From NCBI GenBank assembly GCA_035295985.1, contig DATHBT010000062.1:1-14887 (forward strand): a stretch of 14,887 nt of DNA. The letters are read 5' to 3'. The notes under the pieces were generated by a model, which was not told the DNA's origin, did not search any database, and saw nothing but the letters and a program-made list of their open reading frames with translations. Below, in pieces: positions 7,392 to 14,840 of the stretch (positions within the stretch are counted from its first letter, which is position 1; each line of letters opens with the position of its first letter). The position numbers were made by a program, and so were the translations under genes. Source of the DNA: JAIVGV01 sp035295985 (GTDB lineage: Bacteria > Acidobacteriota > Blastocatellia > Pyrinomonadales > Pyrinomonadaceae).

Positions 7392-8786
7392 TTGGCCGAA
7401 CAAACGGGACAGTCAGACGCTTTCGTCTTCTTCGGGGCGACGGGCGACCTCGCCTACAAACAGATCTTCCCCGCGCTTTTGTCGCTCACGCGGCGGGGCC
7501 GGCTCGACATGCCCGTCATCGGCGTGGCGAAGTCCGGCTGGACGGTGGATCAACTGCGCGAGCGCGCGCGGGAGAGCCTGCGGGAGCGCGGCGGCGTGGA
7601 CGAAGAGGCGTTCGCGCGCCTGTCCGCCAACCTCCGCTACGTTGACGGCGACTACCACGACCCGGCGACCTTCGAGCTGCTGCGCCGCGAACTCGGCGAC
7701 GCCAAGCACCCGCTCCACTACCTCGCCATCCCGCCGAGTCTGTTCGCGGTCGTCGCCGAGGGGCTGGCTAAGTCGGGCGCGGCCGAGGGCGCGCGCATCG
7801 TGGTCGAGAAGCCGTTCGGGCGCGACCTCGCCTCGGCCCGCGAACTCGACAGTTGCATCCACCGCTTCTTCCCGGAGCAGTCGGTTTACCGCATCGATCA
7901 TTATCTCGGTAAAGAGCCTGTCCAGAACCTCCTCTACTTCCGCTTCGCCAACTCGTTCCTCGAACCCGTCTGGAACTGCCACTACGTCGAGAGCGTGCAG
8001 ATCACGATGGCCGAGGCGTTCGGCGTCGAAGGGAGGGGTAAGTTCTACGACGAGGTCGGCGCGATCCGCGACGTGGTGCAGAACCACCTGCTGCAGGTGG
8101 CGGTGCTGCTGGCGATGGAGCCGCCGTCGTCTTACGAGACCGAGGCCGTGCGCGACTGCAAGATCGCGGCCCTGCGCGCCATGCGCCCGCTCGACCGCGG
8201 GAGCGTCGTGCGCGGGCAGTTCCGCGGCTACCGCGACGAGCCGGGCGTCGCCCACCGCTCGCAGGTCGAAACTTTCGCCGCCGTGCGCCTGCACGTGGAC
8301 AACTGGCGCTGGGCCGGAGTCCCTTTCGTCATCCGCGCGGGCAAGCGCATGCCGGTGACCGCGACCGAAGTGCTCGTCACCATGAAGCGCCCGCCGCAGT
8401 CCGTCTTCGGCGAGGTCGTCTCGCCGCGCACGAACTACTTCCGCTTCCGCCTCAGCCCCGAGATCGTCATTTCCATCGGGGCGCGCGCCAAGGTCGAGGG
8501 CGAGGCGATGGCCGGCGAGGACATCGAGCTGGTGGCGCACGAAGACCCCGGCGACGACACGCCGCCCTACGAACGGCTGCTCCGCGACGCGCTCAAGGGC
8601 GACTCCTCGCTGTTCACGCGCGAGGACGCGGTCGAGGCGTCCTGGCGCGTCGTCGAGCCGGTGCTCGGCGACGTGACGCCGGTGCACGAGTACGAGCCGG
8701 GCACGTGGGGGCCGCGCGAGGCCGACGAGCTGACCGCCGACATCGGCGGCTGGCACGATCCGGGCGGCGAGGTGGGCGCGGCCTGA
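7392..8786 (+). CDS. zwf: Glucose-6-phosphate 1-dehydrogenase
   Basis: A 464-residue enzyme oxidising glucose-6-phosphate to 6-phosphogluconolactone with NAD(P)+, the entry step of the oxidative pentose phosphate pathway. The Rossmann fingerprint GATGDLA is at residues 15-21, EKPFG at 139-143, the substrate-binding signature RIDHYLGKE at 167-175, and GKFYDEVGAIRDVVQNHLLQ at 216-235. Length is slightly below the usual 480-510. I place the start at TTG 7392 because GGAGGTGA (7379-7386), nearly the full anti-Shine-Dalgarno complement, ends 5 bases before it. The GTG at 7383 overlaps that site, and GTG 7347 and ATG 7342 (out of frame) lack one. It is preceded by the promoter and dyad at 7248-7275 and followed 71 bases later by the rhodanese gene. 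The product links to the transketolase in this window. Stop TGA. Confidence 0.95.
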   Translation: MAEQTGQSDAFVFFGATGDLAYKQIFPALLSLTRRGRLDMPVIGVAKSGWTVDQLRERARESLRERGGVDEEAFARLSANLRYVDGDYHDPATFELLRRELGDAKHPLHYLAIPPSLFAVVAEGLAKSGAAEGARIVVEKPFGRDLASARELDSCIHRFFPEQSVYRIDHYLGKEPVQNLLYFRFANSFLEPVWNCHYVESVQITMAEAFGVEGRGKFYDEVGAIRDVVQNHLLQVAVLLAMEPPSSYETEAVRDCKIAALRAMRPLDRGSVVRGQFRGYRDEPGVAHRSQVETFAAVRLHVDNWRWAGVPFVIRAGKRMPVTATEVLVTMKRPPQSVFGEVVSPRTNYFRFRLSPEIVISIGARAKVEGEAMAGEDIELVAHEDPGDDTPPYERLLRDALKGDSSLFTREDAVEASWRVVEPVLGDVTPVHEYEPGTWGPREADELTADIGGWHDPGGEVGAA

Positions 8787-8857
8787 TCGCGCGCGCCTGG
8801 TGAGGGTGGACGACGAACGGTAAAGTGAGGCCCGAAGAGACTGAAAGGAGGAAGAAG

Positions 8858-9196
8858 ATGGTCGCTACGATTTCGAGGGACGAGTTGAAGAGGAAGATCG
8901 ACGGCGGCGAAAAGTTTCTGCTCGTCGAAACTCTGTCGCCGACGACGTACGCGCACGCGCACCTGCCGGGGGCGATCAACCTGCCGCCCGACCGCGTCGG
9001 CGAACTGGCCCCACAGCTCCTGCCGGACAAGTCTGCGGAGATAGTGGTCTATTGCGCCTCGCCGACGTGACACGCCTCCGAGAACGCCGCCCGTGAACTG
9101 GCGGCGCTTGGGTACACGAACGTGCGCGACTACGCGGAAGGCAAGCAGGGCTGGATCGAGGCGGGGCTGCCCGTCGAGAGCGATCATAAACACTGA
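8858..9196 (+). CDS. Rhodanese-domain protein with in-frame TGA, probable selenoprotein
   Basis: Read through one internal TGA (9068-9070), this gene encodes 112 residues that make a single complete rhodanese-like domain. The N-terminal half has the strand LLVETLSP, the HLPGAINLPPD segment (35-45) and the VVYCASPT loop with Cys66. The TGA is codon 71, giving C-x4-(TGA)-H-A-S. In the related proteins I know, Cys stands at this place. After it, HASENAARELAALGYTNVRDY and GWIEAGLP are typical rhodanese C-terminal sequence, ending at TGA 9194-9196. ATG 8858 follows AAAGGAGG with 6 bases spacing. A hairpin fitting a bacterial SECIS begins 14 bases after the TGA. With selenocysteine this would be a Cys66/Sec71 redox or sulfur-transfer pair; termination would leave a 70-residue stub. 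Whether the organism has selA/selB/selC/selD cannot be seen here. A nonsense mutation or base error is the alternative. It follows zwf and may be cotranscribed with it. Confidence 0.7.
9068..9106 (+). promoter_or_regulatory. Candidate bacterial SECIS: UGA plus downstream stem-loop
   Basis: TGA at 9068-9070 is followed by 14 bases and then a perfect 7-bp stem, CGCCGCC (9085-9091) with GGCGGCG (9100-9106). The stem closes an 8-base loop, CGTGAACT. The loop begins 21 bases after the TGA and has G at its second position followed by U, as in the GU of the E. coli fdhF element. Loop size, stem length, distance and the early loop G match the general bacterial SECIS rules as I recall them. The hairpin is inside coding sequence, as bacterial SECIS elements are. 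GC-rich DNA makes 7-bp stems fairly common by chance, so placement is the main argument. Confidence 0.6.
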
Positions 9197-9226
9197 TCGA
9201 CGGGGTGCGCGGCGAGGGAGGTCAAC

Positions 9227-10444
9227 ATGGGTTCAACGTTCAAACGGCTGACGGCAATCACGGCTCTCGTCTTCGGGCTAACCACGGCCGCCCCCGGCCA
9301 GCAGCCGGGGGCCGCGCCGCCCGACGTTGTCTCATCAGCGGCCGGGGACATACGCGTCGAGCGGCTGGCGACGCTCGAATTCCCCTGGGGGCTGGCGCTT
9401 TTGCCTGACGGGCGGCTGCTGATTACGGAGAAGCCGGGGCGGCTGCGCGTCTTCGCCGGGGGCCGCCTGTCCGAGCCGGTCGGGGGCGTGCCGAAGGTGT
9501 TCTACCGCGGCCCCGCGGATCAGGGCGGGCTGATGGACGTTGAGGCCGATCCCGACTTCGCGCGCAACCGTCTCGTTTACATCTCCTACGTTGAGGCGGC
9601 CGACCCGCAGCCCGCGGGCGCGCAGGAGACGGACGACCCGCGCTTCGGCGGCTTCCTTGATCTGAAGGACAACACAGTGCGCGGCGGCGTCGTGGCGCGC
9701 GGCAGGCTCGAAGGCAACCAGCTCCGCGACGTGCAGGTGATCTGGCGTCAGGAGCCGAAAACGGTCGGCCGCGGCCACTTCGGTAACCGCATCGTCTTCG
9801 GGCCGGACGGCAAACTCTTCATCACCTCCGGCGAGCGTATGCGCTTCGACCCGGCCCAAGACCTCGCGTCTAACCTCGGCAAGGTCGTCCGCATCAACGC
9901 GGACGGATCGGTGCCGAGCGACAACCCTTTCGTCGGCAAGGACGGCGCGCGCGGCGACGTGTGGAGCTACGGCCACCGCAACACGCTCGCCGCGGCGTTC
10001 GACGGTTCGGGCCGCCTCTGGGCGTTCGAGATGGGGCCGCTCAACGGCGACGAGGTCAACTTGGTTGAGCGCGGCAAGAACTACGGCTGGCCGGTCGTCA
10101 GCAACGGCGACAATTACGACAACTCGCAGATACCCGATCACCCGTCGCGCAAAGAGTTCCAGCGGCCCGCGCGCACCTGGACTCCCGTGGTCTCGCCTTC
10201 GGGCGCGATCTTCTACACGGGCGCACTCTTCGCTGGATGGCGCGGCCAGATGCTCGTCGGCGGCCTGTCGTCGCAGGCCATAGTCCGCCTAACACTGGAC
10301 GGCGAGCGCGTGGCCGTCGAGGAGCGGGTCAACATGCGGCGGCGCATACGCGACCTGGTACAGACGCCCGACGGCGCGCTCCTCGTCATCGTCGATAACA
10401 GCAAGGGCGATCTGCTCCGCCTGACCCCGGCCGCCGCGCGTTGA
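9227..10444 (+). CDS. Secreted PQQ-dependent sugar dehydrogenase-like beta-propeller (Asd/YliI type)
   Basis: A 405-residue protein with an N-terminal signal peptide (basic MGSTFKR, a hydrophobic stretch to about residue 20, then AAPGQQ). The rest is a six-bladed-propeller sugar dehydrogenase. FPWGLALLPDGRLLITEKPGRL (52-73) is the usual first blade, followed by DQGGLMDVEADPDF (98-111), GRGHFGNRI with the likely catalytic His184, SNLGKVVRINADG (215-227), WSYGHRN (246-252), and GDEVNLVERGKNYGWP (274-289). Family members oxidise aldose sugars with pyrroloquinoline quinone and pass electrons to periplasmic acceptors. No PQQ synthesis genes are visible, so the cofactor may be imported. The ATG at 9227 has GGAGG (9217-9221) 5 bases upstream. 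It starts 30 bases after the rhodanese stop, which suggests cotranscription. Substrate specificity cannot be read from the sequence. Confidence 0.9.
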   Translation: MGSTFKRLTAITALVFGLTTAAPGQQPGAAPPDVVSSAAGDIRVERLATLEFPWGLALLPDGRLLITEKPGRLRVFAGGRLSEPVGGVPKVFYRGPADQGGLMDVEADPDFARNRLVYISYVEAADPQPAGAQETDDPRFGGFLDLKDNTVRGGVVARGRLEGNQLRDVQVIWRQEPKTVGRGHFGNRIVFGPDGKLFITSGERMRFDPAQDLASNLGKVVRINADGSVPSDNPFVGKDGARGDVWSYGHRNTLAAAFDGSGRLWAFEMGPLNGDEVNLVERGKNYGWPVVSNGDNYDNSQIPDHPSRKEFQRPARTWTPVVSPSGAIFYTGALFAGWRGQMLVGGLSSQAIVRLTLDGERVAVEERVNMRRRIRDLVQTPDGALLVIVDNSKGDLLRLTPAAAR

Positions 10445-10683
10445 CGGCGAAGGCGGCCGGGCCGGACGTGGCGAGAGTCCCACCGAGAAGGGAAGAAGTG
10501 CGTGCGTGCGTCGTTCCCGAACGGGGACGGCGGCCACGAACCGATTCGTCATTAACAACCGTTCGCCCGGCGTGAGCGAAAACACCTACGCCCCCTAAGT
10601 GTTCACACCGTCGCGCTCGCCTGCCCCGAGCAATTAGCATGGAATCACGGGCGAGAGGGATGACACCGGGGAGGGCGCAGGGG

Positions 10684-11091
10684 ATGACTGAGACGTTCGG
10701 GCAGCGGGTGGCGCGGTGGCGCGAGGCGGCAGGGCTGAATCAGGACGAGCTGGCGAGGCGGGTCGGCGTGACGGGCACTTACATCGGCTACCTTGAGCTT
10801 GAGGTTGACCCGACGGGCATCGGCGACGGCGTGCGCCCGGTGGTCGAGGTCGTGGACGCCATCGCCGAGGCCCTGGACGTGCCGCTGGCCGAGGCGCGCT
10901 GCGCGGCGGGCCTGAAGCCCCCGGAGGACGCGCCCGCCGCGTGCGAGGTCGTCAGGGGCGCTTTCGGCGAGGCGGACTTCGTCGCCCTCCAGCGCATGTA
11001 CGGGGAACTCACCGCCGACAACCGGCGGAAATTCTACCCGATCCTGCGGATGGTCAGCCGGGAGCTTGAGCTGACGTTGAAGAGCCAGTGA
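10684..11091 (+). CDS. Xre-family helix-turn-helix transcriptional regulator
   Basis: A 135-residue protein with an HTH_3 (Xre/Cro) domain at residues 4-65: FGQRVARWREAAGLNQDELARR is helices 1-2 and VTGTYIGYLELE the recognition helix region, ending with ALDVPLAEA. The C-terminal half (about 80-135) is helical, with FVALQRMYGELTADNRRKFYPILRMV, and may dimerise. Three in-frame ATGs are possible (10639, 10660, 10684). I choose 10684 because GGGGAGGG (10668-10675) lies 8 bases upstream and because HTH domains usually begin close to the N-terminus. The target genes are unknown. It ends 39 bases before the end of the convergent GH15 gene, so it does not share a promoter with it. Upstream, 239 bases separate it from the sugar dehydrogenase, suggesting its own promoter. 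Confidence 0.88.
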   Translation: MTETFGQRVARWREAAGLNQDELARRVGVTGTYIGYLELEVDPTGIGDGVRPVVEVVDAIAEALDVPLAEARCAAGLKPPEDAPAACEVVRGAFGEADFVALQRMYGELTADNRRKFYPILRMVSRELELTLKSQ

Positions 11092-11101
11092 GTCCGCTCT
11101 T

Positions 11102-11127
11102 GGCGCGGGCGTTATGACACCCGCGCC
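11102..11127. terminator. Bidirectional terminator-like hairpin between convergent genes
   Basis: GGCGCGGG (11102-11109) and CCCGCGCC (11120-11127) form a perfect 8-bp stem with a 10-base loop. It lies in the 39-base gap between the ends of the Xre gene (+) and the GH15 gene (-). Neither side has a strong T run, so it is weak as an intrinsic terminator, but the placement fits. Confidence 0.5.
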
Positions 11128-11130
11128 CTG

Positions 11131-13053
11131 TTACCCTTCGCCGCGCCTGCGCGCCTTTGAAGGGTCGGGCACCTGCCCCGCGCCTTCCATCCTGCCGGCA
11201 CGCTCCGCCGGCGTCTCGGCCTTCTCTTCGGGGCCGAGGGCTTCGGCCTTGGCGATGTGCAGGGCCGAGCGGATGAGGCCGAGGTGCGTGAAGCCCTGCG
11301 GGTAGTTGCCCAGAAGCTCGCCGCTCACCGGGTCGATCTCTTCAGCCAGGAGGCCGAGGTCGTTGGCGTAAGCCGCGATCCTCTCGAACAGCTCGCGCGC
11401 CTCGTCCACGCGCCCCGCCTCGGCCAGACAGTCCACCAGCCAGTAACTGCACAGCGTGAAAGTCGCTTCGCCGCCGGGCAGTCCGTCGTCGGAGAGGTAG
11501 CGGTAAACCAGCCCGTGCGAGGTCAGTCGCTCCTGTATCCGCTTGACGGTCGAGACGACGCGCGGGTCGGTCGGCGGGAGGAAGCCGAACTGCGGGATGA
11601 CGAGGGCGCAGGCGTCCAAAGCCTCATCGCCGAACGCCTGCGTGAACGCGCCGAGCCGCTGGTCGTAGCCTTCGGTGAGGATGGCGCTGCGGATTTCGTC
11701 GCGCGCGCTCGCCCACACGTCCGCGTCGCCCGGCAGTCGGTCGCGGGACGCGAGCCGCGTGATGCGGTCGAGCGCGACCCAGCAGAGGAGCTTGGAATAG
11801 AGGAAGTGGCGGGGGCCTCCGCGCACCTCCCAGATGCCCTGGTCGGGTTCGCGCCAGCGCGCGACCGCCTGGTCGGCCATGTAGCGCAGCGTGTCCCACA
11901 GTTCGGGGCGGACGCTCTGGCGCGTGCGCTCGTGGTAGAGGTAGGCGGCGTCTATAACCTCGCCGTAGATGTCGAGCTGCTTCTGGCCGAAGGCGGCGTT
12001 GCCTACGCGCACGGGGCGCGAGCCGCGGTAGCCTTCGAGGTGTTCGAGCGTGACTTCGGGCAGGTCGGAGCTGCCGTCGATGCGGTACATGATCTGCAAC
12101 TCGTTGCCGCAGGGGATGCAGAGGCGGTCGAGCCACTGGAAGAAGTCGGTGGCCTCCTCGTGGTAGCCGATGAGCTGGAGGGCGTAGATGATGAGCGACG
12201 AATCCCTCAGCCACGTGTAGCGGTAGTCCCAGTTGCGCACCCCGCCCAGCTCTTCGGGGAGCGACGTGGTGGGGGCGGCGACGAGCGCGCCCGTCGGCTC
12301 GTAGGTCAGCAGCTTCAGGGCGAGCGCGCTGCGGCGGACGAGCTTCGCGTAAGGCCCGCTGTACGTGCAGGTCTTGAAAGACCACTCGCGCCAGTAGTCG
12401 AGCGTCTGCTCCCGCTCAACGTCCGGGTCGTAATCCGGCCCGCCGTCGCCCGCCTCGCCGCGCCCGGCGAAGTAGGTGAGCGTGACCCACAGGCGCTGCC
12501 CGGCGGAGACTGTGAAGCGCGCGGTGACGCCGCCCGCGGGGCTTTCGCTGAACTTTGCGGGGCAGGCGAGCCGCAGCGTCTCGTCGGCGTTTCGCGCGAC
12601 GACCCCGCCGTCGAAAAAGTCGAAGGCGGCGCGGGCGCGCGCGTAGTCGAAGGTGGGCCGGAAGCAGACCTCGACCTCGGCCTCGCCCGACAGCCCTTCG
12701 ATCAGCCTTATGACGCGGTAGTGCGAGGCGATGTCCTCGCCCTCGTGGCTCACGTTCAGGCGCTCGACGGGCATCAGGTCGGTCAGGCGGAAACGGCCGC
12801 GGTCGGTCGAGAAGACCGTCGTGAGCACGTTCGTCCCCTCGACGTAGGCGCGCGTCGAGGCGGCGCGCCGGCCCGCCGGGCCGACGCGGAAGTAGCCGCC
12901 CTTGTCCTTGTCGAGCAGGCGGCAGAAGACGGCAGGGCCGTCGAAGCGCGGCCAGCACAGCCAGTCTATCGAGCCGTCGCTGGAGACGAGCGCCGCGGTG
13001 TGCGCGTCGCCGATGAGCGCGTAGTCGCGTATGGGGCGGTAGCCTTCCCTCAT
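11131..13053 (-). CDS. Glycoside hydrolase family 15 protein (glucoamylase/trehalase-like)
   Basis: A 640-residue protein. Residues 1-260 are the trehalase-type beta-sandwich N-terminal domain (IRDYALIGDAHTAALVSSDG, then SIDWLCWPRFDGPAVF). Residues 270-600 are the (alpha/alpha)6 GH15 barrel, with RNWDYRYTWLRDSS (273-286), GIWEVRG with the likely catalytic acid Glu409, and AEEIDP near 570-574 with the likely base Glu, followed by GNYPQGFTHLGLIRSA. GH15 enzymes are inverting hydrolases releasing glucose from alpha-glucans or trehalose. This domain layout is common for both activities, so the substrate is unresolved. No signal peptide is present, so it is probably cytoplasmic. I use the ATG at 13053, with AGAGGTGA just upstream, rather than the upstream in-frame start at 13098, which lies inside the permease gene. 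That Shine-Dalgarno site touches the permease stop, pointing to translational coupling. The last 40 residues are a charged tail. Stop TAA. Confidence 0.93.
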   Translation of the reverse strand: MREGYRPIRDYALIGDAHTAALVSSDGSIDWLCWPRFDGPAVFCRLLDKDKGGYFRVGPAGRRAASTRAYVEGTNVLTTVFSTDRGRFRLTDLMPVERLNVSHEGEDIASHYRVIRLIEGLSGEAEVEVCFRPTFDYARARAAFDFFDGGVVARNADETLRLACPAKFSESPAGGVTARFTVSAGQRLWVTLTYFAGRGEAGDGGPDYDPDVEREQTLDYWREWSFKTCTYSGPYAKLVRRSALALKLLTYEPTGALVAAPTTSLPEELGGVRNWDYRYTWLRDSSLIIYALQLIGYHEEATDFFQWLDRLCIPCGNELQIMYRIDGSSDLPEVTLEHLEGYRGSRPVRVGNAAFGQKQLDIYGEVIDAAYLYHERTRQSVRPELWDTLRYMADQAVARWREPDQGIWEVRGGPRHFLYSKLLCWVALDRITRLASRDRLPGDADVWASARDEIRSAILTEGYDQRLGAFTQAFGDEALDACALVIPQFGFLPPTDPRVVSTVKRIQERLTSHGLVYRYLSDDGLPGGEATFTLCSYWLVDCLAEAGRVDEARELFERIAAYANDLGLLAEEIDPVSGELLGNYPQGFTHLGLIRSALHIAKAEALGPEEKAETPAERAGRMEGAGQVPDPSKARRRGEG

Positions 13054-13061
13054 GTTCACCT

Positions 13062-14840
13062 CTACAAGGGCCAGAAGACCGGGATGAGCAGGGAGCACAG
13101 CAGCCAGAGCAGCAGGTTCAGCGGCCCGCCGACGCGCATGAAGTCTGTGAACTTATACTGGCCGGGGCCGTAGATGAGCGCGTTCGTCTGGTAGCCCACC
13201 GGGGTCATGAAACTTGCCGAAGCGGCGAAGGTGACGGCCATCAGCAGCGGGCGCGGGCTTACGCCGAGCGACTCCGCCGTGACGATGGCGACCGGCGCGA
13301 GCAGCGCCGCCGTGGCGTTGTTCGACATCGTCTCCGTGAACAGCGTGGTTATCAGGTAGAAAGTCGCCACGAGCGCCACCGGCCCCCAGTCGCCGACGGT
13401 CGAGATGAGGGCCGACGAGAGGAGGCGCGCCCCGCCCGTCTTCTCCAGCGCCGTGCCGAGCGTGAGCACCCCGGCCAGCAGGAAGATGATGCGCCACTCG
13501 ACGGCCGCGTAGGCCTCTTCGAGCGTGATGCACCGCGTCAGGATGAGCAGGGACGCGCCCGCCACGGCGCTCACGACGATGGGGGCGAGACCCAGCGACG
13601 CCGCCAGGACGACGCCCGCCACGATTACGAGCGCCGGGATGATCTTCCTTCTGCGGAACTCCGGCAGCTCCACCTCCGAGACGATGACGAAGGCGCGGTT
13701 CTGCTTCAACTGGTCGAGGCGATCGCGCCTGACCTCCGTGAGCAGCGCGTCGCCCGCGCGCAGCGGCGTGTTGCCGAGGTTGCCGCGCAGAAACTCGCCG
13801 TGGTGGCGGATCGCCAGCACCGTCGCGCCGAACGTGCCGCGGAACTTCAAGTCCTCCAGCGTCCGTCCTTCGAGGACGGAGTTGGGTGAGACGACCGCCT
13901 CGACCAGCGCCGCCTCGGCCGACTCCAAATCCTCCTCCCGCCACTTCATGCCGGGCTTCAGCCTCACGCCCACGCGCCCCTGTAGCGCGCCGATCTCGCG
14001 CACGTCGGCGCGGACTCTGAGCACGTCGCCCGCTTCGAGCACCGTCTCCGGGTCGGGCACGGCCATGCGCCGCCCGTCTCGCGAAATCTCCAACACCGCG
14101 ATGTTCAGCTCGCGCACGAGCGGCGAGTTGCCGAGCGGCTTCCCGACCGACACGGACTCGGGCAGCAGGACGATGTCCGTCAGGTACTCGTCCATGCGGA
14201 AGCTCTGCGTCAGGTCGTCGCTCGTGCGGCGGCTCGGGATCAGGCGCACGCCGGCCACGAGCATGTAAACGATCCCGCAGGCGAAGACGGCGAGGCCGAG
14301 CGGGAGGAACTCGAACATGCCGAAGGGCGGCTGCCCGTGCTTCTCGGCGACCGCGCTGACGATGATGTTGGTAGAGGTGCCGATCAGAGTGCAGACGCCG
14401 CCGAACATCGAGGCGAAGGAGAGCGGCATCAGCAGCTTCGACGGGCTGACGCGCAGCGCCTCGGCCAGCCCCAGCATGATCGGCAGGAAGATGGCGACCG
14501 CCGCCGTGTTGTTGATGAAGGCCGAGATGAAGCCGACGCCGAGCATAACGGCGAGCAGCGCCAGCCAGAGGCTCCGCCGGCCGAGGCGGGCGAGCGCCGC
14601 CCCGGCGAAGTTGACCGCGCCCGTCCGAAACAGCCCGGCGCTGATGACGAACATCGCGCCGACCGTCACCGTCGCCGGGTTGCCGAAGCCCGCCACGCCC
14701 TCGGCCGGGGTGACGATCCCGCTCACCAGCAGCGCCGACATCACGACGAGCGCCACCAGATCGACCGGCAGCCACTCGGTGGCGAACAGCACGACCGCGG
14801 CGGCGAGGAGCGCGAAGACGACGAGGATTTCCGTACTCAT
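13062..14840 (-). CDS. SLC13/DASS-family permease with two central RCK_C (TrkA-C) domains
   Basis: A 592-residue inner-membrane protein with about ten or more hydrophobic segments split into two halves (roughly 1-200 and 398-592). The halves flank a soluble middle, 215-390. Each membrane half holds a repeat of the family motif: FINNTAAVAIFLP with IGTSTNI (108-159) in the first, and ETMSNNATAALLAP with TPVGYQTN (503-553) in the second. The middle carries two TrkA-C-like domains: LPESVSVGKPLGNSPL to LRVRADV, and VSPNSVLEGRTLEDL to LLTEVRRD. This architecture is known in bacterial and algal sodium- or sulfate-linked SLC13 permeases; substrates may be sulfate or dicarboxylates. The ATG at 14840 is preceded by only a weak GGTGGT; in-frame GTG (14849) and TTG (14852) are alternatives. 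The TAG stop abuts the Shine-Dalgarno site of the GH15 gene, so the two form an operon. The promoter is at or beyond the window edge. Confidence 0.92.
   Translation of the reverse strand: MSTEILVVFALLAAAVVLFATEWLPVDLVALVVMSALLVSGIVTPAEGVAGFGNPATVTVGAMFVISAGLFRTGAVNFAGAALARLGRRSLWLALLAVMLGVGFISAFINNTAAVAIFLPIMLGLAEALRVSPSKLLMPLSFASMFGGVCTLIGTSTNIIVSAVAEKHGQPPFGMFEFLPLGLAVFACGIVYMLVAGVRLIPSRRTSDDLTQSFRMDEYLTDIVLLPESVSVGKPLGNSPLVRELNIAVLEISRDGRRMAVPDPETVLEAGDVLRVRADVREIGALQGRVGVRLKPGMKWREEDLESAEAALVEAVVSPNSVLEGRTLEDLKFRGTFGATVLAIRHHGEFLRGNLGNTPLRAGDALLTEVRRDRLDQLKQNRAFVIVSEVELPEFRRRKIIPALVIVAGVVLAASLGLAPIVVSAVAGASLLILTRCITLEEAYAAVEWRIIFLLAGVLTLGTALEKTGGARLLSSALISTVGDWGPVALVATFYLITTLFTETMSNNATAALLAPVAIVTAESLGVSPRPLLMAVTFAASASFMTPVGYQTNALIYGPGQYKFTDFMRVGGPLNLLLWLLCSLLIPVFWPL

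Noticed and set aside
7413..8756. 447-codon reverse-strand frame opposite zwf
   Set aside because: Antisense shadow of the conserved G6PDH gene; low-complexity Arg/Val/His composition.
9068..9070. Genetic code reassignment of TGA
   Set aside because: TGA is the normal stop of most genes in the window, including this gene's own final stop, so only local recoding or mutation can explain the internal TGA.
10512..10529. Hairpin CGTTCCC/GGGGACG after the sugar dehydrogenase gene
   Set aside because: Seven pairs including one G-T, a loop of four, and no T run. Such stems arise often by chance in this composition, so I do not call a terminator.
10639..10683. Longer N-terminus for the Xre regulator
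   Set aside because: The ATGs at 10639 and 10660 lack a good ribosome binding site. The extension is Arg/Gly-rich and precedes the normal start of an HTH domain.
11257..13173. 638-codon + strand open frame opposite the GH15 gene
   Set aside because: It is the antisense shadow of a well-supported GH15 gene. The translation is Val/Ala/Arg/Glu-rich with no domain motif, as expected in high-GC coding DNA.
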